A stretch of 40,378 nt of DNA from CAZFZT01 sp964523675. Lineage in GTDB: Bacteria > Planctomycetota > Phycisphaerae > Phycisphaerales > SM1A02. The first letter of the stretch is position 1. Every line of letters begins with the position of its first letter. The stretch covers positions 1 through 40,378 of the forward strand of contig CAZFZT010000022.1 of assembly GCA_964523675.1 (NCBI GenBank). The letters are read 5' to 3'. Both the position numbers and the translations under genes were made by a program. Shown piece after piece: positions 1-8,205 of the stretch. The notes below the pieces were generated by a model. The model ran no database searches, was not told the DNA's origin, and worked only from the letters and a program-made list of their open reading frames with translations.

Positions 1-848
1 GCCAATGGACGACGCGCGAAGACCGGCACGATCATTGACACGACACCCGTTGCAGGGAGGAACATGATGTAAACATCCGGATGACCGAAGAACCAGAACA
101 GGTGCTGCCAAAGCAGCGGCGTGCCGCCGCCTTCCGGTACAAAGAACTGCGTGCCGACCGCGCGATCGAGTTCAAGCAGCAATGTCGCCGTCAGCAACAC
201 CGTGAACGCCACAATAATCATGAAGGCCGCAGCCAGCACCGTCCACACGAAGATCGGCATGCGGTTCAGCGACATCCCCGATGCGCGAAACTTGAGAACG
301 GTCACCACTATCTCAATTGCTGCGCCGATGCCCGCAATCTCCACCATGGCGAGTCCAAGCAGCCAGAAGTCAAGACCGATCTCCGAATACTTCGAGCCGG
401 CAAGCGGCGGGTACGCGAACCACCCCGCATCAGGCGCCGCGCCGAACAGGAAGCTCGCATAGAAGACAATTCCACCAAAGAGAAACGCCCAGTAGGTGAA
501 GGCGGACAACCGGGGAAACGCCACATCACGCGAACCGATCATCAGCGGAATCAGATACAGCGCCAGCCCTTCCAGAAACGGAATGATGAAGAGATACATC
601 ATCGTCGATCCGTGCATGGTGAAGAGCTCATTGAACAGTTGCGGCCCCAGAAAGTCGTTCTCCGACACAGCAAGCTGAACGCGCAGCAACAGCGCCATGA
701 CGCCGCCGATGAGAAAGAAGACAAACGCCGTCACCATGAAGCGCTTGCCGACGGGCTGGTTGTTGACCGCCGAGAGCGCGTTGATGAAGCCAGGGTCAAG
801 CGACCATGTCTGCTCAAATCGACGTTCTCTCTCCAATCCTTCAGTCAT
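1..848 (-). CDS. ctaD: Cytochrome c oxidase subunit I, 3' part beyond window
   Basis: Translating the minus strand from the ATG at 848 gives about 282 residues of the haem-copper oxidase catalytic subunit. This integral membrane protein reduces O2 to water at a haem a3-CuB centre and pumps protons. Seen: an N-terminal stretch (MTEGLERERRFEQTW), several membrane helices, the low-spin haem His in FTMHGSTMMYLF, and the CuB His with the cross-linked Tyr in FWFFGHPDVYIMFLP. The usual motif is GHPEVY; here the proton-path Glu is Asp. The ATG overlaps the stop of ctaC by 8 bp (ATGACTGA), so translation is probably coupled. The window ends about half-way through the protein. The family is clear; whether it is fused to subunit III cannot be seen. 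Confidence 0.96.
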   Translation of the reverse strand, partial: MTEGLERERRFEQTWSLDPGFINALSAVNNQPVGKRFMVTAFVFFLIGGVMALLLRVQLAVSENDFLGPQLFNELFTMHGSTMMYLFIIPFLEGLALYLIPLMIGSRDVAFPRLSAFTYWAFLFGGIVFYASFLFGAAPDAGWFAYPPLAGSKYSEIGLDFWLLGLAMVEIAGIGAAIEIVVTVLKFRASGMSLNRMPIFVWTVLAAAFMIIVAFTVLLTATLLLELDRAVGTQFFVPEGGGTPLLWQHLFWFFGHPDVYIMFLPATGVVSMIVPVFARRPL

Positions 849-1863
849 GTGCAGGTGATTTCAGCGTCATGAGGTATTCCACAAGAGCTGCAAGTTCATC
901 GTCATCGATCTGCGTTCGAGGCATGAGGTTGCCGGGCTTGAACTGATGTGAGTCAGCGATCCAGCGCGCGAGGAGGTCCGGCTCGTTGTCGATCGTTGCC
1001 GCGCCCAAAGTGAGCCGGCTTGCGAGGAAAGTGAGGTCAGGTGCGAGACGTGCCTGGGCGGACGTGCCCCCAATGGCGTGGCATGCCGTGCAGCCCGCGG
1101 CTGCGCCAAAGAAGACGTCACGCCCACGAAGCGCTAGTTCGGTTTGCGGCTCGGCGGGCGGAGTCTGATGATGCCTGACCCAGGCGTTGAACTCCTCCGG
1201 CTCGAGCGCGACGACCATCAACGCCATCAACGCATGCTGCAGGCCGCAATACTCAGCACATTGACCGCGCCAAACACCGGCACGATCCGCCTGAAGCCAG
1301 AACCGGTTCGTCTTCCCCGGTACGAGGTCCATCTTTGAGGTGAGGTTCGGCACCCACAGACTGTGCACTACATCCGCAGATTCAACCACCAGATGCACTG
1401 GTGCCCCGGTAGGGACATGCAGCTCATTCGCAGTGGTGATCCCAAGTTCCGGATACTCGACATGCCACCACCATTGAAAGCCGCGCACTTTAATCGTTAC
1501 CGCTGCTTCTTCAGGCGTGCGCAGTCGGATCGTTGATCTCAACGAGGCAAGCAGGAGTGCAATGAGAATAACGATCGGAACGATGATGCCGGCGATAACG
1601 ATAAATCGCGTATCGCCGCCGGGCACACCGCCTTTCTTGCCACATCGCGGGAGCATCAGCGCCAGCGCCAGCAAGAACATGGTGCCAAGAAACACCGCGC
1701 TGAGGATGCCGAACATGATCCACCACAACCACGCGATCTCTTGAGCGACGGGCCCTGCGCTATGGAGCGCCGACTGGATGTGGTCATCATGACAAGCCGT
1801 CAGCAGCACAGAAGTCAATGCCGCGCCAGGAATGATTGCGAATGGTCGCAGCTTCTTCTGCAT
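841..1863 (-). CDS. ctaC: caa3-type cytochrome c oxidase subunit II
   Basis: This 340-residue protein takes electrons from cytochrome c and passes them through CuA to subunit I. Seen: a signal peptide with lipobox LLTAC (Cys24), two membrane helices (about 43-70 and 87-109), and a CuA cupredoxin domain with His167, Cys202, Glu204, Cys206, His210 and Met213 (QCAEYCGLQHALM). A C-terminal cytochrome c domain carries CTACH (258-262) and a probable axial Met314. The fused cytochrome c makes it a caa3-type enzyme. It follows the cytochrome b gene by 3 bp and overlaps ctaD, so all four respiratory genes here are probably one operon. Lipoprotein anchoring is inferred from the lipobox. Confidence 0.96.
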   Translation of the reverse strand: MQKKLRPFAIIPGAALTSVLLTACHDDHIQSALHSAGPVAQEIAWLWWIMFGILSAVFLGTMFLLALALMLPRCGKKGGVPGGDTRFIVIAGIIVPIVILIALLLASLRSTIRLRTPEEAAVTIKVRGFQWWWHVEYPELGITTANELHVPTGAPVHLVVESADVVHSLWVPNLTSKMDLVPGKTNRFWLQADRAGVWRGQCAEYCGLQHALMALMVVALEPEEFNAWVRHHQTPPAEPQTELALRGRDVFFGAAAGCTACHAIGGTSAQARLAPDLTFLASRLTLGAATIDNEPDLLARWIADSHQFKPGNLMPRTQIDDDELAALVEYLMTLKSPAHD

Positions 1864-1866
1864 GCG

Positions 1867-3294
1867 TTATTCAAGCGGAAACGTCTGCGCCGCCATGAGG
1901 TAGTCGAGAATGAGCGCGAGGTCGTGGTCCTCCAGACGCCCCCTATAAGACGGCATCGGCACATCGCCAGGGGGATTCAATATGAACGAACGCATGTACT
2001 CGCGGTCCGGTCGGTGCGCAAGCCGCGCCAGGTCCGGACCCATCTGTCGGCCGCGACCGGCCACCGCATGACATGTGTTGCAACCCCACTGCGCAAAGAG
2101 CTGCCTGCCCGCTTCTGCCGCAGGTGATAGAGCGATGCGAGCAGGAAGAGGCAGCGGCTCCGGATCAGGCCATGCTGTCCATGGCGAGCGGCGGCGCAGG
2201 TCAGACAGATACAAGAGTGAGCCGCTGATGAGGATGACCACCGTGACCGCAATCGGTCGCTTGCGCACACCTCGGTAAGGACTTCGATCGACAAACGGCA
2301 GCGCAACCAGAATCAGAAACAGCACAATCGGAAACGCGACAACAAACGAAGGAGCAAGCCACGGAGGAAGCAGCGCTATCAGGCCGCTATACCACCAGAA
2401 CCACCATTCCTCAGCAGGTATCGATCGCTCCGTCAGGTTCGCAGCAGGCATCAGCCGGCGCGGACCGGCGAAGAATGCAATGACTACAACCAGGATAAAA
2501 ACGACGAACGCCAGCGCCCCTGATCGTGCGGTCGTTTCGGGATGAAATCGTTCGCCGCGCGTCTTCGACTCCGCCTGCTTCTCGTAAAGTTCACGCTGCT
2601 GCTGCGTGGTGTGTACCGGCTTGCGTCGCTCCTCAATGGATGTAACACCATGAATCACGACGAGATACACGTGCCACGACGCCAGCAGAATCAGTAGCAC
2701 CGGAATGAAGATGACATGCACTGCATAGATTCGGGTCACCATCGTCGTACCAGGATCGCTACCGCCCTGCACTAATACCACGAGATACTCGCCGATCAAC
2801 GGCACGTTGTGGAACATATGCAAAGCCACGCGCAGCGCATGGATGGACCGTTCATCCCAGCGCAGGACGTAACCGGTGAATGACATCGTCATCACCAGAA
2901 AGAACATCAGCACGCCGATCAGCCAGGTGCCCTCGCGCGGAAACTTGTATCCGGCAACGAGGATCTGCCGAAGGATGTGGATCACCAGCATCACGACCAT
3001 GAAGCCGGCGGACCAGTAATGCAGCCCGCGAATAAACCAACCAGCCACCTGCCGCTCCGTGATGTGGACGACGCTTTCATAGGCAGCGTCCGCGGTTGGG
3101 GCATAGGTCAACGTCATCATTGCACCGGTCAGAATGAGAACGCCTAGCAGCAGCGTGAGCGCCGCGCCGTCGCCGTAATACCACTTCCCCCGGGCGACGC
3201 GCCGCTCCAGAGCCGTCTCCTTGACAGGGTGTAGCCCAAATCGGTCAGCAAACCATTCCCGAGGCACTACCATGAAAGCTTCAACGGTTGACAC
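1867..3294 (-). CDS. Cytochrome b (b6-type) fused to a cytochrome c domain
   Basis: This 475-residue membrane protein is the quinol-oxidising core of a bc-type complex. Seen: the four haem b ligands His92/His106 (13 residues apart) and His193/His208 (14 apart, as in b6-type cytochromes). A Qo-like motif, PAEEWWFWWYSG, lies near 293-304. About eight membrane helices are followed by a cytochrome c domain with CNTCH (405-409) and a likely Met ligand near PMPSY (446-450). The fused domain would stand in for cytochrome c1. Translation is shown from GTG at 3294; an in-frame ATG at 3273 (residue 8) is a real alternative. It lies 95 bp downstream of the Rieske gene and 3 bp upstream of ctaC, so quinol oxidase and terminal oxidase are co-transcribed. 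Confidence 0.93.
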   Translation of the reverse strand: MSTVEAFMVVPREWFADRFGLHPVKETALERRVARGKWYYGDGAALTLLLGVLILTGAMMTLTYAPTADAAYESVVHITERQVAGWFIRGLHYWSAGFMVVMLVIHILRQILVAGYKFPREGTWLIGVLMFFLVMTMSFTGYVLRWDERSIHALRVALHMFHNVPLIGEYLVVLVQGGSDPGTTMVTRIYAVHVIFIPVLLILLASWHVYLVVIHGVTSIEERRKPVHTTQQQRELYEKQAESKTRGERFHPETTARSGALAFVVFILVVVIAFFAGPRRLMPAANLTERSIPAEEWWFWWYSGLIALLPPWLAPSFVVAFPIVLFLILVALPFVDRSPYRGVRKRPIAVTVVILISGSLLYLSDLRRRSPWTAWPDPEPLPLPARIALSPAAEAGRQLFAQWGCNTCHAVAGRGRQMGPDLARLAHRPDREYMRSFILNPPGDVPMPSYRGRLEDHDLALILDYLMAAQTFPLE

Positions 3295-3389
3295 TGCTGC
3301 GCGGCTGTCATAAGTCGATCACAAATTGCAGGTGCAGGAAAAACACAGGAGAGAAGATTGAATGTGTGCTGAATGTGGAACGATGGCGA

Positions 3390-3884
3390 TCAAGTCATTG
3401 GCGGAAGCGAGTGCAGATCGATTTCAAGAACGCCTTCGCGAACACGGCTTTCATAGCGGTACATGGGTTCACTCGGCGGCCCTGCGACGGGCTCCCCTTC
3501 GATCGTGAAGATACCACCGTGGCATGGGCAATAGAACCAATTACTGCCCGGATCCCACGCGAGCGGACAGGATAGGTCGGTGCAATTGCGCGAATACACG
3601 ATGACCTCATCCGCGCTTCGCCTCCATACAAAGACCGCCTTCTTTTCCAACCGTGGCGAACCAACGCCATGATCGTGCGGCAGTTCCACCAGGCCGGTCA
3701 TCACTTCATTGATCGGGAACTCATTGAGCAATCCAACCGACTTCCACAACGGGCCGCGCCTGCGCTGCATCGCAGGAGAAAGCGCCGTCATGACCGCCGG
3801 AATCGCAAGCACAGCAGCGACCGACAGACCCGCAAGGGAAACAAAGCGTGCCAGCCATTTTCTTCTGTTCACCATGTCCACCAT
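3390..3884 (-). CDS. Rieske iron-sulfur protein of the bc complex, non-consensus cluster box
   Basis: This 164-residue protein has an N-terminal anchor helix (about 11-33) and a Rieske fold. It should move electrons from quinol at the Qo site to cytochrome c. Cluster box II is normal (CPCHGG, 119-124, then GPPSEP). Box I reads CTDLSC (101-106) where the family has CTHLGC, so the expected His ligand is Asp103. The codon was rechecked on the minus strand and reads GAC. The start ATG at 3884 has a strong Shine-Dalgarno (GAGGAGGAGCG) just upstream. It is the first gene of the respiratory operon. The role follows from fold and context; whether it holds a normal 2Fe-2S cluster is open. Confidence 0.9.
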   Translation of the reverse strand: MVDMVNRRKWLARFVSLAGLSVAAVLAIPAVMTALSPAMQRRRGPLWKSVGLLNEFPINEVMTGLVELPHDHGVGSPRLEKKAVFVWRRSADEVIVYSRNCTDLSCPLAWDPGSNWFYCPCHGGIFTIEGEPVAGPPSEPMYRYESRVREGVLEIDLHSLPPMT

Positions 3885-4057
3885 CGCTCCTCCTCGCGGT
3901 CTTGGGTTCAGTTCGCTTGGCGATGCTAAGCGCGGGCGAACGATCGATTGCTTCGGCTCAGGTTCCTATTCGGCCGGCAACGACCATTCGAAGCTGCGCG
4001 CTCATGTTGCACCACTGAGCCGCCCAAGGCACGTCCATGTGTTACGATAGAGTCTGG

Positions 4058-4690
4058 ATGAACAGGCACCCTTTGCAACGCATTGCCGCAGCCGGGGTAA
4101 TCTCCACGGCCGGCCTACTGAGCTCTTGTGAGCGTCAGCGGAACACACCTGTCCTGGAGAGCCGTGATATGACTCGCGCCGAATCCGCAGAAAGCGCACC
4201 CGCCATGCTTGATGTCACGATGAATCGGATTGACGGCTCTGAAGTCAATCTCGCCGACGAATACGCAGGCAACGTACTCCTCATCGTCAATGTCGCGAGC
4301 AAGTGTGGCTATACGCCGCAGTACGCAGGACTACAACAGCTGCATGAGCGTTATGCCGAACACGGCTTGGCCATCCTCGGCTTCCCGGCGAATGAGTTCG
4401 GTCATCAGGAGCCGGGCACCAACAGCGAGATCGCGCAGTTCTGCGATGAGAACTTCGGGGTCACCTTCGACATGTTCGAGAAAGTCGTCGTCAAAGGCGG
4501 CGACATCTCCCCCCTCTACCAACGGTTGACTTCAGAACAAATGAGTGCTTTCCCCGGCGAGATCAAGTGGAACTTTGAGAAGTTTCTCATCGACCGCACA
4601 GGCCGAGTTGTTGCCAGGTTCCCTTCCAAGGTGGAACCGCTGTCTGAAGAGATCACAAGCGCTATCGAGCTCGCGCTCTCTAGGGGGTAA
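4058..4690 (+). CDS. Glutathione peroxidase-family lipoprotein
   Basis: A 210-residue thiol peroxidase of the GPx family, which reduces hydroperoxides and in bacteria is usually thioredoxin-dependent. Seen from the ATG at 4058: a signal peptide with lipobox LLSSC (Cys24), then the GPx fold. It has the peroxidatic Cys83 in NVASKCGYTP, Trp171-Asn172 of the catalytic tetrad (KWNFEKF), and Cys129 (QFCDENFGVTF) where the resolving Cys of thioredoxin-type GPx lies. The usual FPCNQFG reads FPANEFG, so the tetrad Gln is Glu113 and the middle Cys is Ala. An in-frame ATG at 4037 would add seven residues and spoil the signal peptide start. It is divergent from the Rieske operon. Envelope location is inferred from the lipobox. 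Confidence 0.9.
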   Translation: MNRHPLQRIAAAGVISTAGLLSSCERQRNTPVLESRDMTRAESAESAPAMLDVTMNRIDGSEVNLADEYAGNVLLIVNVASKCGYTPQYAGLQQLHERYAEHGLAILGFPANEFGHQEPGTNSEIAQFCDENFGVTFDMFEKVVVKGGDISPLYQRLTSEQMSAFPGEIKWNFEKFLIDRTGRVVARFPSKVEPLSEEITSAIELALSRG

Positions 4691-4738
4691 GACGGCGCCC
4701 GATGCCGCGTCCGCGCTTCAGCACCAGCCGCCTTTGCT

Positions 4739-6172
4739 TCATTCTGCGGTCGCTTCAGCGCCGACACGTCGCCCTTTGAATTTCGCTCCGCGCTGCTCGA
4801 GAACAAACGAGTTCACCGGCTGCTCTGCATCTTCATCCAGCATAAACGTGATGCGCAGTGATTTGTCGAAGTGCGCGCGGAACACGCCATCGCCTTGGTG
4901 TAGGAGGCGAACCTGCGGTTGCCCTGCCGCTCGACTCTGAAGCGCGCCGTGTTCGCCCCAGAACGCAATGGGGAGATCGATCCCCTCAATTAGATATTCC
5001 CCCTCTATGCGCTCAACCATCGCCTGTGGCACCGGCAGATCCTCCGGCATATCTTCTGCAATTCCTAGCGCCGCCGCCGCAATGCGCATCGCCGGCTCAC
5101 CGGCGACGACCGCCGCATTGTTCGAGAGCACCGCAACATGCAACTGCTCATCCGGAATGTACAGCAGCATTGAACTGAACCCGTTGATGCCGCCTGAGTG
5201 CAGGACCATTGACTTGTCGAAGCGCTCAGCCGTGGCAAGACCGAAGCCGTAGTTCTCAGTCGATCCATCTGCCAGCCGCGTCGGCTCGATCATCTTCTGG
5301 TACGACTCATCGCTGACCACACTCCCCGAAACGAGCAATTGCTGCCAGCGCAGCACATCAGCCGCAGTGGCGATCAGACCGCCGGCCGCGCCCGGGTTCC
5401 TCATCCCGATCGGCTGCGCATTGGCAAGACCGATGGGTGAGATCGTGTACCCGCGAGCGCGGTGCGGCACAATGTCCATGTTCATGTCATACCGCGTCTC
5501 CTCAAGACCCAGCGGCTCAAGCAGGTGAACATGGAGCGCATCAGCATACGTGCGACCGGTGACCTTGGCGATGATCATGCCCAGCAGGTAATAGCCGGTA
5601 TTGTTGTACAGGAATCGCTCGCCCGGCTCAAAGTCGAATGGACGATCCCGCACCAGCTCGAGCATTTCCTCATCTGTCAGATCGCGCGAGGAGTGCTTCT
5701 TCCAAAACTCATCAAGACCGGTATAACTGGGAATGCCCGACGTGTGATTCAGCAGATGGCGGATGGTGACTTCGCGATGACCAACGGGATAATCAACGTA
5801 GGTCGTCAGCGCGTCGTCAAGCGACAGTTTGCCTTCCTCGGCAAGCTTGAGAATGAGCGCAGCCGTGTACTGCTTGGTGACGGAGCCGATGCGCAGCATG
5901 GATGATGCCGTCATCGGCACTTCATTCTCAACGTCAGCCAGGCCAAAGCCCTTGGCGAGGATCAGCTCATCGCCCCGCGCAACTGCGATCTGCAGGCCGA
6001 CCGCACCCGGCTGAGCAAGCGTCTCCTCAGCGATGGTGTCGATCTGCTCAATGAGCGCGGCGTCATCAACAGCTGCATCACCGTGCGACTGGGCATGAGC
6101 CGGCAGCACCAGAAGAGTCGCCCATAGCAGTATCACGAGAAGCGGCGGCAGGATGGATGTTTTCCGTTGCAT
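4739..6172 (-). CDS. Secreted class C beta-lactamase-like serine hydrolase
   Basis: A 477-residue protein of the beta-lactamase / D-Ala-D-Ala carboxypeptidase clan. A signal peptide ends near AHAQ (25-28). Catalytic motifs seen are S-V-T-K (Ser97, Lys100), Y-N-N (189-191) and H-S-G-G (325-328), in the order and spacing typical of class C-like enzymes. The last 100 or so residues form an extra domain after the catalytic fold, as in many stand-alone esterase or peptidase members. The ATG at 6172 is preceded by AGAAAGAG. Substrate cannot be told from sequence: members act as beta-lactamases, esterases or peptidases. It lies 147 bp downstream of the M28 peptidase gene on the same strand. Confidence 0.9.
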   Translation of the reverse strand: MQRKTSILPPLLVILLWATLLVLPAHAQSHGDAAVDDAALIEQIDTIAEETLAQPGAVGLQIAVARGDELILAKGFGLADVENEVPMTASSMLRIGSVTKQYTAALILKLAEEGKLSLDDALTTYVDYPVGHREVTIRHLLNHTSGIPSYTGLDEFWKKHSSRDLTDEEMLELVRDRPFDFEPGERFLYNNTGYYLLGMIIAKVTGRTYADALHVHLLEPLGLEETRYDMNMDIVPHRARGYTISPIGLANAQPIGMRNPGAAGGLIATAADVLRWQQLLVSGSVVSDESYQKMIEPTRLADGSTENYGFGLATAERFDKSMVLHSGGINGFSSMLLYIPDEQLHVAVLSNNAAVVAGEPAMRIAAAALGIAEDMPEDLPVPQAMVERIEGEYLIEGIDLPIAFWGEHGALQSRAAGQPQVRLLHQGDGVFRAHFDKSLRITFMLDEDAEQPVNSFVLEQRGAKFKGRRVGAEATAE

Positions 6173-6217
6173 GGATTCTCTTTCTGATACTCAAAAGTGT
6201 TCGTGCGAGTGAATGCG

Positions 6218-6245
6218 CCTGTAGCACAGGCATCTCGCCTGTCAG
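6218..6245. repeat. Short palindromic repeat fragment (CAGGC-type)
   Basis: Between the two hydrolase genes lies ACAGGC-ATCTC-GCCTGT (6226-6242), a 6-bp perfect inverted repeat, preceded by a further CGCCTGT. This resembles a CAGGC/GCCTG palindrome that I have met in other planctomycete intergenic regions; that resemblance is from memory. No T-run follows on either strand, so it is not a standard terminator. Confidence 0.4.
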
Positions 6246-6319
6246 GAACCACTTTGCAGACGGGACGCACGCCTCGGCGCATTTGCGACCTGCACCGCCA
6301 ATCCACAACCTTCGCGGGC

Positions 6320-8050
6320 TCAGTCTCGCTTTGGTTCACCAGCGGGTTCTGGGGCAGCAGCGCCTGAAGACTGCTCCTGCGATTCGCCTTGTGCATTGCT
6401 CTGCGCCTCGCCGCCGCTCGGGGTAGCACCTTCGGCCTCTTCGCGCATCCGACGGCGACGGTCGCGCCATTCCTGGCGCTGACGCTCATGCTCCGCAATC
6501 TGCTCTTCCGTCAACACCTGTCGAGGCAGCAGTGATTCCGCGTTTGCCACGACATATGCAACCAGCGCGGAGGCCGTCGAGTTCTGCACAAGGTATTCCG
6601 GAATCGCCTGGTCGAGCCGATCGTTCTGCGTGTGCCAGGCGTAGCGATAGTCAGCGCGGCCTTCCTTGTCCCAGAAAAATCCGGGAATGCCTTCACGATT
6701 GAACGATGCATGGTCGCTCCCACCACCGCGCGGCATGCGATCCAGGACTCGGTACTCAACAGGCATTTCAGGGAAGGCGTAATTGATCGGCGCGATCGCG
6801 CGCTCGAGCATGTCGCGCATGTCTTCGATGCCCGCAAGCCCTGATTCCCGATTCGTGCCGCTGTCATCAACGAACACAGCCGAGATGTTCGCCTTCTCCT
6901 CATCGGAGAGTGATTCAACATAGGCGCGCGAGCCGAGCAAACCCTGCTCCTCCCCGGTCCACAGAATGAATCTGATCGTGCGCTTCGGCTTCACGCCGGC
7001 AGCCATCAGAATGCGGGCTGCTTCGATCGTTACGCTGGAACCTGTTCCGTTATCAACGGTCCCTCGTGAGCCCGGGCCGTCCCAGCTGTCGAGATGCCCC
7101 GAAATGATGACGATTTCATCAGGTCGCTCTGTTCCTCGAATCTCGCCGATCGTGTTGTAACAGGGAATCGGGCCTTCAACAAAGGTGTGATTGAGTTCGA
7201 ACGCGACATGCACTTCCTCGCCATCCGCAAGGCGGCTGTTGATCGCGTCGTAATCCGATCGTCGCACCTCAACCGTCACATCAGTGGGAAGGTCACTGAA
7301 GTCAAGCTCACGCCAGCCGCGCGCTCCGCCTGTTCGAACCAGTTCATCACGTGAGGCGACAATCAGCCCCGCAATGCCTGCATCGCGCAGCTGGGTCAGA
7401 AACTCGCGCGTCTCATCAACGCCGGGAACCACGCCTCTGCGCGTCCCTTGGGGCGCGACCGCCGAGCGCAGAATCCAGGCGCCCTTGAGTTCATCCGCCA
7501 CCGCATCAAACTCCTCATGGCTCATCGGCTCACGAAACACGCGTCCCTCGATTGGTCCTGCGCCTTTCGGCGTTCCAGCCGACCATGCACGTGTGGTGAA
7601 CTCAAACTCGCGCTCAACCGGCTTCGTCATCCTGCCGCTGCTTGGTCCGCGATCGAACCGCACCGCAATAGTGCCCCACTCGCTCTGATGCACATTCGCA
7701 AGACCGAATGATTCAAACTGCTGGGCCACCCATTTGTTCGCTTGTTCAAGCCGGGTCGAGCCGGTCAGCCGTGGACCGATCTCCTCGCACAGATGTGTCA
7801 GATGTTCCATCACCCGATTGCGGGTGGTGCCTTCATCAATGATGCGAATCACCGTGTCAAACTCATGCTCGGACATCGCCAACCGCTCGCGCAATTCCTC
7901 AATGCTCATGCGCTCAGCATCCGAGTCGCTGCTCGTGTCAGTTGACGCAGGCATCGCCGCAATCGCAGCGGCGGTCCAAAGCGATGCACTCAGGCCAACC
8001 GCCAACAAAGCAAGGCCGCACCGCCGGCTGGAAGTGAGGAGTCGGATCAT
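6320..8050 (-). CDS. Secreted M28-family zinc metallopeptidase
   Basis: A 576-residue exported peptidase with an N-terminal signal peptide (about 1-32), an inserted domain (about 150-290) that resembles a PA domain, and an M28 catalytic domain. The two-zinc ligands are visible: His319 (SGHLDSWD), Asp333 (TVDNGTG), Glu367-Glu368 (WTGEEQG), an Asp in VFVDDSG (about 395), and His in YAWHTQNDRLD near residue 470. The family cleaves N-terminal residues or dipeptides. The C-terminal 70 residues are low-complexity, charged and Gln/Ala-rich, probably disordered. The start ATG has AAAGGA upstream. It shares strand with the serine hydrolase downstream, and both fit scavenging of extracellular peptides. 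Confidence 0.93.
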   Translation of the reverse strand: MIRLLTSSRRCGLALLAVGLSASLWTAAAIAAMPASTDTSSDSDAERMSIEELRERLAMSEHEFDTVIRIIDEGTTRNRVMEHLTHLCEEIGPRLTGSTRLEQANKWVAQQFESFGLANVHQSEWGTIAVRFDRGPSSGRMTKPVEREFEFTTRAWSAGTPKGAGPIEGRVFREPMSHEEFDAVADELKGAWILRSAVAPQGTRRGVVPGVDETREFLTQLRDAGIAGLIVASRDELVRTGGARGWRELDFSDLPTDVTVEVRRSDYDAINSRLADGEEVHVAFELNHTFVEGPIPCYNTIGEIRGTERPDEIVIISGHLDSWDGPGSRGTVDNGTGSSVTIEAARILMAAGVKPKRTIRFILWTGEEQGLLGSRAYVESLSDEEKANISAVFVDDSGTNRESGLAGIEDMRDMLERAIAPINYAFPEMPVEYRVLDRMPRGGGSDHASFNREGIPGFFWDKEGRADYRYAWHTQNDRLDQAIPEYLVQNSTASALVAYVVANAESLLPRQVLTEEQIAEHERQRQEWRDRRRRMREEAEGATPSGGEAQSNAQGESQEQSSGAAAPEPAGEPKRD

Positions 8051-8205
8051 GGGATGTCCTTTCGGGTCAGGGTGAACATTGTGAACTCACCCCGCCATCA
8101 TCCCGGAATCGAGCCGAAAGTTCAAGGTGGCGACGGCCTCGCGGCGAAGGGCACTCGAAGCAGGGCGGCGAACCGACCGCCGTGCAATGGCTGCTAACGG
8201 CCGTG

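Noticed and set aside
81..872. A 263-codon plus-strand open frame at the window start
   Set aside because: It is antisense to oxidase subunit I, whose translation shows clear haem and copper ligands; the plus-strand peptide is Arg/His/Gln-rich low-complexity sequence.
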